From: Faecalibacterium sp. UBA7177
GTDB lineage: Bacteria; Bacillota; Clostridia; Oscillospirales; Ruminococcaceae
Direction: 5' to 3'
Assembly: GCA_002491225.1 (NCBI GenBank)
Contig: DKVN01000108.1
Span: 5,249-56,759, forward strand
Length of the DNA: 51,511 nucleotides
Both the position numbers and the translations under genes were made by a program. Below are positions 16,962 to 26,105 of this stretch, in pieces. The notes beneath the pieces were generated by a model, which saw nothing but the letters and a program-made list of their open reading frames with translations, was not told the origin of the DNA and made no database searches. The stretch's first letter is position 1, and every line of letters begins with the position of its first letter.

Positions 16962-17174
16962 ATGGGAATGGCGCTGAAAATACGAACCATTCTGCTGGAG
17001 CGGCATATGACCATCAAAGAACTGGCCGAAAAAATCGGTACAACGGGGAATAACCTGAGCAACAAATTTGCCCGCGATAACCTGTCCGAGAAAGAACTGC
17101 GGGTCATCGCTGACGCGCTGGACTGCGACTACGACGGCATCTTCACCTTTCGGGATACTGGCAAAAAGGTTTGA
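16962..17174 (+). CDS. Mini XRE-type DNA-binding protein, copy B (70 residues)
   Basis: Paralogue of copy A with the same length and order: KIRTILLERHMTIKELAEKIGTTGNNLSNKFAR and RVIADALDCDYDGIF. Both end RDTGKKV, and the DNA identity continues 8 nt past the stop (TTTGACCATA), a sign of segmental duplication or gene conversion. ATG 16962 is preceded by AGAGGAAC. It has its own promoter and ends at a strong terminator. Likely a DNA-binding regulator; target unknown. Confidence 0.8.
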   Translation: MGMALKIRTILLERHMTIKELAEKIGTTGNNLSNKFARDNLSEKELRVIADALDCDYDGIFTFRDTGKKV

Positions 17175-17220
17175 CCATAACGCTGCGCGGAAGCTGTGCC
17201 TGCCGCGGCGGATCACAACA

Positions 17221-17259
17221 AAAGCACCCTGTAAGTTTTTACCGCTTACAGGGTGCTTT
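17221..17259 (+). terminator. Terminator hairpin after copy B
   Basis: Perfect arms AAAGCACCCTGTAAG (17221-17235) and CTTACAGGGTGCTTT (17245-17259) with a 9-nt loop. It lies between copy B and the convergent mannosyltransferase gene. Confidence 0.85.
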
Positions 17260-17286
17260 GCTGTTGATACCGGAACGGGGCGGCCG

Positions 17287-18573
17287 TCACATGATCTGCG
17301 CCCCGGAGAGATAGCCGAAGAGAAAAACTCCCAAAAAGACCGCCTCGCCCGCGGCGACATAGGCCCGGCCCAGCGGGCGGTTTTTCAAAAGCGCGGCCAG
17401 CAAAATAAAGAATACGAACCCGCAGGAGAGATAGCGCCCGCCGCTCAGCAGCCAGGCGAGGGAGTAGTTGGCGATCAGATAGCAAAAGGCATACACCAAC
17501 AGGCTGACAGGGTGTTTGCGGAAGCGCAGCGAAACCGCGAGGATGCCGAAAAAGGCAGCAAACAGCAGCAGCTCCGGCAGAAAAACCGCCCAGCCGAGCG
17601 AGGTGGCGCGATTTGCGTGAAAGTAAGCAAGCAGGTACCGCAGCACCTCCGAGACCCACATCCCGCCCTGGCTCCAATGCTGGTGATGGGTCAGGTAGGC
17701 AAAGGGGTCGCCGTCGATGCAGGCGTTCAGCAGCCAGTACCCCAGCGTCCCCAGACAGGGGGCGGCGAGCAGCGGCAGCGCGGCGGCAAACTTTTTGACG
17801 GCGTTGAGCAAAGAGGTTTTGACCGGCGGCGCAAAGGGTTTGGCCTCCTCCAAAAACTCGATCACCGCCACAAGGATCACCAAAACCCCGGTCATCCGGG
17901 TGAGGGCGGCCAGCACCCCCCAAATGGCAAACGGCAGCCACCGGCGGTTGAGCGCGTAATAGCAGGCGGCAGAGGTGGTCAGCAGAAAGAGCCCCTCGGT
18001 CATCACCGCGCCGAAGAAGAAGGAAAAGGGAAACACCGACAAAAACAGCACCGCGTCGTCAGCCACCTGAGGGTCATAGCGCTCGCAGGCGATCCGGTGG
18101 ACCCAGCAGCACCCCCACGAGAAGCAGACGGCCGAGAGCAGCATCCCCGCCAGCGCAGTGTGCGGGATCAGCAGCGCTACGGCCCGGACAAGCCAGACAT
18201 AGCCGGGGAAAAAGACCAGAAAGAGGTGCGCGCCGTCCTCCTGATAGGCGGCGTACCCCTGCTCGATCAGGTTGATGTAATGCCTCGCGTCCCAGAGGGT
18301 GAGCTTGTCCAGACAGTCCGCGAGCGAGACCGTGCCCTGGGCCCGCAGCATGATGCAGAAAACGGCGGCGAGGAGCACGAGGGCCCGGATGCCGAGCGCG
18401 AACCGGAAGGTTCTCCACTCGCGCGGGGCGGGCGCTTTGGAGGCGGGCGGCGCTTCCGGCAGGAGCCATCGCCCCGCGGCGTTGGGCTGCAGGCCAAACG
18501 CGAGCAGGCATTTGTACAGCAGCAGGCAAAACATCAGGATGACCGGGAGGGACAAAACCACGGATAAAGCCAA
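17287..18573 (-). CDS. Polytopic mannosyltransferase-like protein (PIG-V/GT-C type)
   Basis: A 428-residue protein with about ten membrane segments. The first extracytoplasmic loop has LTLWDARHYINLIEQGYAAY, the WD-x-xHY-type acidic motif of GT-C enzymes, and later segments FFPGYVWLVRA, SVFPFSFFFGAVMTEGLFLL and ALTRMTGVLV match bacterial PIG-V-like mannosyltransferases. Such enzymes use lipid-linked sugars on the outer membrane face to build envelope glycans. The start is uncertain: TTG 18573 lies close after GGGGAG. It follows coaBC on the same strand after a 150-nt GC-rich gap with two near-identical GGCCTTCCGGGCGGC units. Sugar and acceptor are unknown. Confidence 0.75.
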   Translation of the reverse strand: MALSVVLSLPVILMFCLLLYKCLLAFGLQPNAAGRWLLPEAPPASKAPAPREWRTFRFALGIRALVLLAAVFCIMLRAQGTVSLADCLDKLTLWDARHYINLIEQGYAAYQEDGAHLFLVFFPGYVWLVRAVALLIPHTALAGMLLSAVCFSWGCCWVHRIACERYDPQVADDAVLFLSVFPFSFFFGAVMTEGLFLLTTSAACYYALNRRWLPFAIWGVLAALTRMTGVLVILVAVIEFLEEAKPFAPPVKTSLLNAVKKFAAALPLLAAPCLGTLGYWLLNACIDGDPFAYLTHHQHWSQGGMWVSEVLRYLLAYFHANRATSLGWAVFLPELLLFAAFFGILAVSLRFRKHPVSLLVYAFCYLIANYSLAWLLSGGRYLSCGFVFFILLAALLKNRPLGRAYVAAGEAVFLGVFLFGYLSGAQIM

Positions 18574-18723
18574 TTTCTCCCCATCCCCTTTCTACGGCGC
18601 GGCCGGTTTGCGCTTTGCGGCGGCGCGCCCTGCGCGCGCAGGGGGCCGCCCGCGCGCGGCATCCCCGCGCAAAGCGGCGACGGGCGGCCTTCCGGGCGGC
18701 GCGGCCTTCCGGGCGGCGGCGCC

Positions 18724-19929
18724 TTACCCCTCGAACTGGTCGGCCAGGCGCATCGCCTTGTCGAGGATGCGCATCGCCGTCTCCTCCTTGCTCAGCAGGG
18801 GCAGCGGCTCGGTGTCTTTGGCGGTGATGAGGGTGACGACGTTGGTGTCTCCGCCAAAGCCGGCCCCCTCTACCCGGAGGCTGTTGGCGCAGACGAGGTC
18901 GAGATGCTTTTTCTCCAGCTTGGCCCGGCTGTTCTCCACAAGGTCCCGGGTCTCCATCGAAAAGCCGCAGAGCAGCTGCCCCGGCCGCCGGTGCTCGCCC
19001 AGCCAGCCTAAGATGTCGGTGGTGCGGCGCAAGGAGAGGCTTAGTTCGCCGTCCTGCTTTTTGATCTTGTCGCCGCTCACCTCGGCGGGGGTGTAGTCGG
19101 CCACCGCGGCCGCCTTGAAGATCAAATCGGCCTGCTCGGCCCCGGCGCGCACCGCCCGGAACATCTCCTCGGCGCTGGTTACCTGTACCGTGCGCACAAA
19201 GTCCGGCGGGGTCAGGGCGGTGGGGCCGGAGATGAGGGTCACCTCGGCCCCGCGCAGCATCGCCATCCTGGCCAGCGCGTAGCCCATCTTGCCGGTCGAG
19301 TGGTTGGTCAGATAGCGCACCGGGTCCAGCGCCTCCCGGGTGGGCCCGGCGGTCACCAGCACCCGCTTGCCGGCCATATCGTGGGGCAGGGCGATCTCGC
19401 GCAGGATGTATTGCACCAGCGTCTCGGGCTCGGGCATCTTGCCCTTGCCCACCGCGCCGCAGGCCAGCCGCCCGCTGGCCGGTTCGATCACCCGCCAGCC
19501 GTACCCCCGCAGGATGCCGAGGTTGTTCTGGGTGACCGGGTTTTCGTACATCTTGGTGTTCATGGCCGGGGCCACCAGCTTGGGGCAGCGGCAGGCCAGC
19601 ACGGTGGTGGTGAGCATATCGTCGGCCAGCCCGTGGGCCAGCTTGGCGCAGACGTTGGCGGTGGCCGGGGCGATCAGCACGAGATCGGTGCGGTCAGCCA
19701 GGGCGATATGCTCGACCTGATGGGCGAAGTTGCGGTCGAAGGTGTCGACCATCGTGCGGTTGCCGGTCAGCTCTTCAAAGGTCAGCGGGGTGATGAACTG
19801 GGTGGCGTTGGCGGTCATCACCACCTCGACCGAGGCGTGCAGCTTGACCAGCGCCGAGGCCAGCGCCGCCGCCTTGTAGGCGGCAATGCCGCCGGTGACG
19901 CCGAGCAGAATGGTTTTTCCTTTCAGCAT
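18724..19929 (-). CDS. coaBC: Bifunctional phosphopantothenoylcysteine decarboxylase / phosphopantothenate-cysteine ligase
   Basis: Catalyses two steps of coenzyme A synthesis: joining cysteine to 4'-phosphopantothenate and decarboxylating the product. The 401-residue length is normal. The N-terminal CoaC half shows ILLGVTGGIAAYKAA, the flavin-binding PATANVCAKLAHGLADDML and PAMNTKMYENP; the C-terminal CoaB half shows VLVTAGPTREALDPVRYLTNHSTGKMG and KAAAVADYTP with an IKK phosphate-binding lysine. ATG 19929 follows GGGAGG. A consensus promoter lies 50 nt upstream, divergent from the PanT-coaX unit, so the whole locus serves CoA. Confidence 0.96.
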   Translation of the reverse strand: MLKGKTILLGVTGGIAAYKAAALASALVKLHASVEVVMTANATQFITPLTFEELTGNRTMVDTFDRNFAHQVEHIALADRTDLVLIAPATANVCAKLAHGLADDMLTTTVLACRCPKLVAPAMNTKMYENPVTQNNLGILRGYGWRVIEPASGRLACGAVGKGKMPEPETLVQYILREIALPHDMAGKRVLVTAGPTREALDPVRYLTNHSTGKMGYALARMAMLRGAEVTLISGPTALTPPDFVRTVQVTSAEEMFRAVRAGAEQADLIFKAAAVADYTPAEVSGDKIKKQDGELSLSLRRTTDILGWLGEHRRPGQLLCGFSMETRDLVENSRAKLEKKHLDLVCANSLRVEGAGFGGDTNVVTLITAKDTEPLPLLSKEETAMRILDKAMRLADQFEG

Positions 19930-19978
19930 AATGTGCTTCCTCCCTCGCCGGGCCGCCCGCGGCCCGATTGTCCCCCTC

Positions 19979-20007
19979 ATTATAGCCAATTTGCGGCGGG
20001 GTGTAAA
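19979..20007 (-). promoter_or_regulatory. Promoter of coaBC
   Basis: On the minus strand: -35 TTTACA (20007-20002), 17-nt spacer, -10 TATAAT (19984-19979). Confidence 0.75.
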
Positions 20008-20064
20008 GCGGCAGCCCGCGCGGACGGATGGGATTTGCGCTCTGGGAACTTCCGAACAAATATC

Positions 20065-20093
20065 TTGCAATCCAGCGCATGATACACTATAAT
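20065..20093 (+). promoter_or_regulatory. Promoter of the PanT-like/coaX unit
   Basis: -35 TTGCAA (20065-20070), 17-nt spacer, -10 TATAAT (20088-20093). It gives a leader of about 105 nt. No riboswitch fold was recognised in it. Confidence 0.75.
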
Positions 20094-20204
20094 GAAGCGC
20101 GGAGGGCGGGCGCGGCGGATCCCTGCGCGCAAAAACCCCGCCCCGTCCTCACTTTATTGCGCTGCATCCCCATGAGAGGGAGCGGCAGCAGGAGGGAATT
20201 GCAT

Positions 20205-20843
20205 ATGAAAACCCGCAAACACGACACCCACTGGATGGTGGGGGTGGCGCTGATGGCCGCCATCGTGGTGGTCCTGGCCAACACCCCGCTGGGGCTGATC
20301 CCGTTGCCGATGATCAAGGCGACCACCACCCACATCCCGGTGATTCTGGGCGCTGTCCTCTTTGGGCCGCTGGCCGGGGGCATTCTGGGGGCGGTGTTCG
20401 GCATCTGTTCGATGATCAGCAACACGGTCACCCCGGCGCTGCTCTCGTTCGCCTTTTCGCCCTTTTTGGCCGCCAGCGCCGCGGGGGCGGTCAAGGCGGT
20501 CTGGGTCTCGGTGGGCTGCCGGGCCATGATCGGCATCGTGGCCGGCTGGCTCTGGCTCGGGCTCAAAAAGCTGGGCACCAAAGACCTCATCGCCCTGCCC
20601 ATCGTCGGCTTTGTCGGCTCGATGACCAACACGGTGTTTGTGATGGGCAGCATCTACTTTTTGCTGCGGCCCGAGTACGCCGAGGCCATGGGGGTGGCGG
20701 TGGACGCGGTGTTCGGGCTGGTGATGGGGGTCATCACCGGCTCGAGCGTGCTGGAGGCGCTGGTAGCGCTGGTGCTGGTCACCGCCATCGGCAAGGCGCT
20801 TTTGCAGCTGCACTTCGCCGCGGCCCGCCCGCGCCGGGCCTGA
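20205..20843 (+). CDS. ECF transporter S component, probably for pantothenate (PanT-like)
   Basis: A 212-residue membrane protein with five or six membrane segments. The stretch NTPLGLIPLPMIKATTTHIPVILGAVLFGPLAGGILGAVFG is typical of the PanT branch of ECF S components, and PIVGFVGSMTNTVFVMGSIYF is also characteristic. It would bind pantothenate at the outer face and partner a shared EcfAA'T module coded elsewhere. ATG 20205 follows GGAGGGAA. It sits between coaBC and coaX, the enzymes that use pantothenate, which strongly supports the substrate guess. Confidence 0.85.
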   Translation: MKTRKHDTHWMVGVALMAAIVVVLANTPLGLIPLPMIKATTTHIPVILGAVLFGPLAGGILGAVFGICSMISNTVTPALLSFAFSPFLAASAAGAVKAVWVSVGCRAMIGIVAGWLWLGLKKLGTKDLIALPIVGFVGSMTNTVFVMGSIYFLLRPEYAEAMGVAVDAVFGLVMGVITGSSVLEALVALVLVTAIGKALLQLHFAAARPRRA

Positions 20844-20925
20844 AAACCTAAACATCCGGGGCCGTCTCCGCATCCAAAGCCGGGGGCGGCCCTGCCTGCT
20901 TTTGAAAAAAGAGGGGGAACACACC

Positions 20926-21693
20926 ATGCTTTTGGCCATTGACATCGGCAATACCAACATCGTGATGGGCGGCATCGAACAGGATAAAATCGTCTTTCAG
21001 GTGCGGCTGGCCACCGACGCGATCAAGACCTCGGACCAGTACGCCGTGGACATCAAAAACCTGCTCTGGCTCTCGGACATCCCGACCAGCGCCATCGACG
21101 GCTGCATCATCTCGTCGGTGGTGCCGCCGGTCTTCAACTCGATCCACACCGGGGTGCGCAAGGTGATCGGGCAGGAGCCGCTGGTGGTGGGCCCCGGCAT
21201 CAAAACCGGCCTCAACATCCGCATGGACAACCCCGCCGCGGTGGGCAGCGACCTCATCGTGGCGGCGGTGGGCGCGCTGCAGAGCTACACCCCGCCGCTG
21301 ATCCTCATCGACATGGGCACCGCCACCACCATGACCGTGGTACTCGAAAACAACACCTATGTGGGCGGGGTCATCATCCCGGGAATCCGCATCTCGGCCG
21401 AGGCCCTCTCCACACGGGCGGCTCAGCTGCCCGGCATCCAGCTGGACACCCCCCGCCGGGTGATCGGCAAGAACACGGTCGAGTCGATGCGCAGCGGCAT
21501 CATGTACGGCGCGGCCTGCATGCTGGACGGCATGATCGAGCGGATCGAGGCCGAGCTGGGCCGCCCCGCCACCGTGGTGGCCACCGGCGGCATGGCGCAG
21601 TTCATCATCCCGCTCTGCCGCCGCCCGATGAATCTCGAGCACGACCTGCTGCTCGAGGGGCTCAACGCCATTTACAAGAAGAACCAGCGGTAA
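20926..21693 (+). CDS. coaX: Type III pantothenate kinase
   Basis: Phosphorylates pantothenate with ATP, the first step of CoA synthesis. The 255-residue length is typical. Family marks are LLAIDIGNTNIVMGG at the N-terminus, GPGIKTGLNIRMDNPAAVGSDLIV in the middle, and LIDMGTATTMTV with VGGVIIPGIRIS. ATG 20926 follows AGAGGGGG; an in-frame ATG at 20902 is less likely. It is 82 nt downstream of the PanT-like gene and probably in one operon with it. Confidence 0.96.
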   Translation: MLLAIDIGNTNIVMGGIEQDKIVFQVRLATDAIKTSDQYAVDIKNLLWLSDIPTSAIDGCIISSVVPPVFNSIHTGVRKVIGQEPLVVGPGIKTGLNIRMDNPAAVGSDLIVAAVGALQSYTPPLILIDMGTATTMTVVLENNTYVGGVIIPGIRISAEALSTRAAQLPGIQLDTPRRVIGKNTVESMRSGIMYGAACMLDGMIERIEAELGRPATVVATGGMAQFIIPLCRRPMNLEHDLLLEGLNAIYKKNQR

Positions 21694-21759
21694 AACGCGG
21701 CGGACGGGGCCGCACCGAAAAGCCCGCCCCGCCGCAGCGCAGCGCAAAATAACAGAAGC

Positions 21760-21809
21760 CACCGCCCCCGCGGGATGCCGGAACAGCCGGACAGCCCGCG
21801 GGGGCGGTG
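21760..21809 (+). terminator. Long hairpin after coaX
   Basis: Perfect 15-bp arms CACCGCCCCCGCGGG (21760-21774) and CCCGCGGGGGCGGTG (21795-21809). The following T content is modest (TGTGCTTATTTG). It separates coaX from the convergent beta-glucuronidase operon. Confidence 0.7.
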
Positions 21810-21897
21810 TGCTTATTTGATGCCTGCTTTGCTTTGAGGCAAGCGCGGGAAGACGCGCCAAAACAACGGCCTGCCGCGCCCTGATCGAACCGCCGCG

Positions 21898-23691
21898 TTA
21901 CTCCTTATACCCGAAATCCGGGATGCAGTGCCAGCGGCGGCGGAAGTAGTGGGCGGCCAGCTTGGGGCGGCGGTCGCGGGTCAACAGGCCCTTCTTGTTG
22001 CCGTCCACCCGCATGGGGCCCTGGATGGTGGCGAAATCGGCAAAGTTCCACACCTGCTCCCCGATGAAGAAGGGGCGCTTGTCCAGCTCGGCGTTCAGCC
22101 GGGCGTAGTAGTCCATCTGGTACTCCTCGCTGAACATCTCGCCGTTCGTGTTGTGGATGCCGGGGTAGGTGTCGGCCCCGTACTCGGTCAGCATCAGGGG
22201 CTTGCCGAGCGCGGCCCAGAAATCCAGCTCGGTGTTGAGCGCGTCGCAGGCGGCGTCGAGGTCGCCGCTCAGGTTGTACCAGCCGTAGTAGCGGTTGACA
22301 CAGCAGACATCCATCGTGCGGGTGATGAGGTCGCGGGTGTAGTCGTTCTGGCAGGCCACCAGGGTCACCGGGCGGCTTTGCGGGTCGCAGGCGTGGGCCA
22401 GCTCGTACAGCGGGCGGAAATAGTCGTAGGCGGACTGCGGAAAATGCTCGGTGTCCGGCTCGTTGGCGATCGACCACATGACGACGCTGGGGTGGTTTTT
22501 GTCCCGCGCGATCATCTCCCGGAGTACCTGCTCGTGGTGCTCCCTGATCCGCATGGTCTTGTAGGGGTCGGTGTCCGGCCCCGCGCCGATGCCCACCGCC
22601 GGGACCTCGTCGATGATCACGATGCCCTCGCGGTCGCACAGATCGTACATCTCCTCGGCGTAGGGGTAGTGGCTGGTGCGGAAGGAGTTGGCCCCGAGCC
22701 ACCGGATCATCGAGAGATCCTTGACATTGAGGCACTCGTCCATGCCGCGGCCGCGGAAAAAGCTGTCCTCATGCTTGCCAAAGCCCTTGAAGTAGAAGGG
22801 CCGCCCGTTGATGAGAAAGCGGGTGCCCTCCACCTGCACCGTGCGCACCCCGAACGGCTGCTCGTAAACATCCTCGCCCATCGTCACCCGCAGCCGGTAG
22901 AGGTAGGCGCTGCCGGGCTGCCAGAGGGTCACGTCCGGGATGGCGATCCGCCCGCTGGCCCCCTCGGCCTCGGTCACCGTCTTGCCCGCGGCGTCCAGCA
23001 CCGCCGTATGGACGGGCGCGCTGCCCACCGCGGTCACCGTGTAATCGGCGTAGCCGGTACTGCCCTCATAGGAGGGGACGATCGCGATGTCCTCGATGTA
23101 CGCGGCGGGGGTGGTGTAGATGCGCACCGGGCGGATGATGCCGGCGTAGTTGAAAAAGTCAAAGTTGGGGCGGTTTTGGGGCTTGGCCCGGCTCTTGGCC
23201 AGCTCGATCGAGGGGATGCCGGGGTTGTCCGAGCCGAAAAAGGCGATGCTGTTCTCATTGCCCACCGGCAGGGTGGAATAGTTGACCCGGTTGTCTACCG
23301 CCACGGTCAGCCGGTTTTCGCCGGGCTGCACAGCCTCGGAAATCTCAAACTCAAAGGGCAGAAAGCCGCCCTTGTGCTGGCCCAGGCGCTGGCCGTTCAA
23401 AAACACCTCGGCCGCGTGGGTCACCGCCGCAAACCGCAGCACCATCCGCTGCCCGGCCATCGCGCGGGGCAGGGTGAACACCCGCTGGTAGACCGCCCAG
23501 CCGTAGTGGCTGCGCAGGTCGATGTCGTCCTTCTGGTCGTTGTAGGCGGCGGGCACCGCCATCGAGAGGGGCGCGGGCAGCGGCGCGCTGGCCCAGCCCT
23601 CGGGCCAGCTGTCCGGCCCGGCGGGCTGAAAATCCCACACCCCGCCAAGCTCCAGCAGCATGCGGGCCTCGTTCATCTTAGGGTACAGCAT
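21898..23691 (-). CDS. uidA: Beta-glucuronidase, GH2
   Basis: Removes terminal beta-D-glucuronic acid from glycans or conjugates. The 597-residue length matches E. coli GusA. Domains in order are sugar-binding (1-180), immunoglobulin-like (180-275) and TIM barrel. The acid/base is E411 in IANEPDT, the nucleophile E503 in LTEYGADTYPG, and the NxK glucuronate-recognition motif is N565-K567 in NKKG. The active-site loop after DEVPAVGIG (about 361-382) is roughly a dozen residues shorter than in E. coli, so this looks like a mini-loop or no-loop type. No signal peptide, so it acts in the cytosol. ATG follows GAGGAAG. It is the last gene of the DUF2264-GH78 operon, 47 nt after the GH78-like gene. 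Confidence 0.93.
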   Translation of the reverse strand: MLYPKMNEARMLLELGGVWDFQPAGPDSWPEGWASAPLPAPLSMAVPAAYNDQKDDIDLRSHYGWAVYQRVFTLPRAMAGQRMVLRFAAVTHAAEVFLNGQRLGQHKGGFLPFEFEISEAVQPGENRLTVAVDNRVNYSTLPVGNENSIAFFGSDNPGIPSIELAKSRAKPQNRPNFDFFNYAGIIRPVRIYTTPAAYIEDIAIVPSYEGSTGYADYTVTAVGSAPVHTAVLDAAGKTVTEAEGASGRIAIPDVTLWQPGSAYLYRLRVTMGEDVYEQPFGVRTVQVEGTRFLINGRPFYFKGFGKHEDSFFRGRGMDECLNVKDLSMIRWLGANSFRTSHYPYAEEMYDLCDREGIVIIDEVPAVGIGAGPDTDPYKTMRIREHHEQVLREMIARDKNHPSVVMWSIANEPDTEHFPQSAYDYFRPLYELAHACDPQSRPVTLVACQNDYTRDLITRTMDVCCVNRYYGWYNLSGDLDAACDALNTELDFWAALGKPLMLTEYGADTYPGIHNTNGEMFSEEYQMDYYARLNAELDKRPFFIGEQVWNFADFATIQGPMRVDGNKKGLLTRDRRPKLAAHYFRRRWHCIPDFGYKE

Positions 23692-23738
23692 AGTGTCTTC
23701 CTCACTTTCTGTTCCCGGTTCGGGAGCGGGTCATATCG

Positions 23739-26105
23739 TCAGGGGGCGGGCTCGATCGTCAGGGCCGCGGGCTGGCCGGGCACGGGCTTTTCCACCCGCA
23801 GCCGCCGGCCGCGGAAGGGCACGGTCAGGGCAAAGCCGCCCAAGGCGTCGGGCAGGCGGGGGGCAAAGACGAAGCCCTCCGGGGCGGCGGGGTCGGGCCG
23901 CAGCCCGGCCAGCGCCTCGACCAGCACCGGCAGCGCCCCGGCCGCCCAGGGGTGGCAGAGGCTGGTGTTCCATTTCTGCTCCTTGCCAAAGGCCTCAAAG
24001 CAGCTGGTTGCCCCCTCGCGCAGCATGTTGCGCCAGCCGTGGGGGTCGGTGCGGGTCAGGTAGCGGTAGACGGCGTCGAACCGGCCCAGCCGGGCCAGCC
24101 CCCACAGGGCAAAGGTTGCGGCGTAGGGCCCGCAGTACCGGCCCGGCGCAAAGAGCAGCGCCTCGTAGGCGTCGGCCATCCCGGCATCCTCCGGGCGCAT
24201 CAGCCCAAAGCAGGCCGCAAAGGCGTTGGCGTGGATCGAGCAGTGGCGGCTCGTTTCACTGTCCGCAAACAGCCGCTGCTCCGGCCGGTAAAAGGCCCGG
24301 CGGAAGGCCGCGGCGGCCGCCTCGCTGCGGGGCAGGGGGGCTGCGGGGGTTCCGGTTCCGGCTCCATCGGCCGTTTCTGCCGCCCCCGCGCCCGCCGGGT
24401 CAAGGCCGAGCAGCCGGGCCATCTGCTCCCGCATGGCGAGCATGCCCACCCAGAGGGCGTTGATGACATTGTGGCAGCCGGGGGCCACCGCCGGGCGGGT
24501 GAGGGCAAAGTCGTAGCCGTCCCGCGAAGGTTCGGGCCAGTCGACCATGTTCCAGGCGTGGGTCACCGTTTCGAGCAGGCCGTCCGGCCGCTGGTAGGCG
24601 GCAAACCGCTCAGCCACCCCGCAGACCACCGGCCAGCAGCTTCGCAAAAAGGCGAGGTCGCCGGTAAAGGCGTAATCGGTCAGGGGCAGGGCGGCAAAGA
24701 GCAGCGAATAATCCGCCACCTCCTGCCGCAGCGCGCCCGGCGCCACCGCCAGCAGGCCGGGGGCGAGCTCTGCCGTGGCGGCAAAGTCCCCGATGCACTT
24801 GCGTAAGAGGTCGGTCTTGCCGGTCAGCCAGACCTGCGCGCGGGCGGTGATCACCGCGTCCCCGAGGTACTGGCTCTTTTCGCGGGTGGGGCAGTCGAGA
24901 TAGCCCTCCTGGCTGCCGCAGCGCACCGCGTTTTTGCAGAGGGTGAAGATCTGTTCCAGCTCGTCCGTCTCGCAGCGCAGGGTGCAGGCGTCCTCGGGCA
25001 GGGGGTAGTGCCGCTCCCACACCCAGCACTCGGTGAGTGTTGGGGCGGCTTCTTCGGCCAGTGTCGGGGCGGCCGCTTCGGCCAGGGGCAGGGCCGCCGT
25101 TTCGGTCGGCGTGAGAGCGGGCTCGGCCAGCAGCTCGACATACCGGAAGCCCTTGTAGTCAAAGGCGTGCAGCCGGTTTTTCCCCTCGGCAAGGGTCCAG
25201 CCGTCCTCATAATCGCAGCCGCAGCGCAGCGGGCAGAGCACCCGGCCCGCCTCGTCCAGCTCCTCGCCGTAGCGCAGGGTCAGCCGCTGGCCCGCATGGC
25301 CGCGCACCACCGCGTGCAGGGTGCCGGTGCGTTCGCGGCCAAGGTCCAGCTGCACCCCGCCCGGCACGGCGCGGCGGGACACCGGGTCGGCCCGGCCCCG
25401 CCAGAGCGGCGCGGTGGGCTGGCGGCGCATCGCCCGGCCCCAGCCCGCCGGGCAGAGGGTGGGCCAACCGGCATCGTCATACCCCGGCTGCTCCCAGCCC
25501 TCGGGCCAGAGGCGGCTGTCGAACTGCTCGGTAAACTGGGTGTCGTAGCCGGTGGGCTGGCCGGTGTAGGCGCGGCAGCGCTGATACCGCCAGCCCTCGG
25601 TCAGATCGCGGGCCTCCCCGCCCGATGGGCCCGGCGCGTCGGGGCTGTCCGGCGTAGCTGCCCCAGCCGCCCCAGCCGTCCGGCTCGGGCAGAGCTGCGC
25701 CCAGACCCCGCAGCGGCCGTCCCCGCTCTGCCACACCCGGTTGAGCAGCCCCTGATAGTAGAGGTGCACCGCCAGCAGCCGCCGCCCGGCGGGCAGCGGG
25801 TATTCCTGATACCAGGCCATCCCCGGCCGCCCCGGGGCCGGGCCCTGGCCCAGCCACCGGCCGTCGAGCCAGGCGTGGGCGTAGTCGTCAGCGCTGAGCC
25901 GCAGTACCCCGCCGCCCTCGGGAACCTCGATCCAGAGCCGGGCCAGCAGATGCAGGTTCTGTGGGATCCCGTCAAGCGGCGCGGGGCAGGGCTCTCCCTC
26001 GGTGCGGAAGAGAGTAACGGGCGTCCGCCCCGCCAGCGCGGGCAGGGTCATCCAGACCCCGTCATCCGCCTTGGGCGCGGCGGGGCCGCCGCAAACGGCC
26101 CTCAT
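23739..26105 (-). CDS. Alpha-L-rhamnosidase-like protein (GH78 type)
   Basis: About 788 residues. The N-terminal half has beta-sandwich domains with LRLSADDYAHAWLDGRWLGQGPA, then GFRYVELL, and the C-terminal (alpha/alpha)6 barrel starts around the stretch GSQEGYLDCPTREKSQYLGDA, which matches the DCPxRE signature of GH78 enzymes; VTHAWNMVDWPEPSRDGYDF follows. Predicted to remove terminal L-rhamnose. Start ATG 26105 overlaps the upstream stop as ATGA; a GTG at 26114 is less likely. No signal peptide. The gene is unusually Ala/Gly/Pro-rich between about residues 145-160 and 535-560, suggesting loop expansion. Substrate is inferred from family and neighbours. Confidence 0.8.
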   Translation of the reverse strand: MRAVCGGPAAPKADDGVWMTLPALAGRTPVTLFRTEGEPCPAPLDGIPQNLHLLARLWIEVPEGGGVLRLSADDYAHAWLDGRWLGQGPAPGRPGMAWYQEYPLPAGRRLLAVHLYYQGLLNRVWQSGDGRCGVWAQLCPSRTAGAAGAATPDSPDAPGPSGGEARDLTEGWRYQRCRAYTGQPTGYDTQFTEQFDSRLWPEGWEQPGYDDAGWPTLCPAGWGRAMRRQPTAPLWRGRADPVSRRAVPGGVQLDLGRERTGTLHAVVRGHAGQRLTLRYGEELDEAGRVLCPLRCGCDYEDGWTLAEGKNRLHAFDYKGFRYVELLAEPALTPTETAALPLAEAAAPTLAEEAAPTLTECWVWERHYPLPEDACTLRCETDELEQIFTLCKNAVRCGSQEGYLDCPTREKSQYLGDAVITARAQVWLTGKTDLLRKCIGDFAATAELAPGLLAVAPGALRQEVADYSLLFAALPLTDYAFTGDLAFLRSCWPVVCGVAERFAAYQRPDGLLETVTHAWNMVDWPEPSRDGYDFALTRPAVAPGCHNVINALWVGMLAMREQMARLLGLDPAGAGAAETADGAGTGTPAAPLPRSEAAAAAFRRAFYRPEQRLFADSETSRHCSIHANAFAACFGLMRPEDAGMADAYEALLFAPGRYCGPYAATFALWGLARLGRFDAVYRYLTRTDPHGWRNMLREGATSCFEAFGKEQKWNTSLCHPWAAGALPVLVEALAGLRPDPAAPEGFVFAPRLPDALGGFALTVPFRGRRLRVEKPVPGQPAALTIEPAP

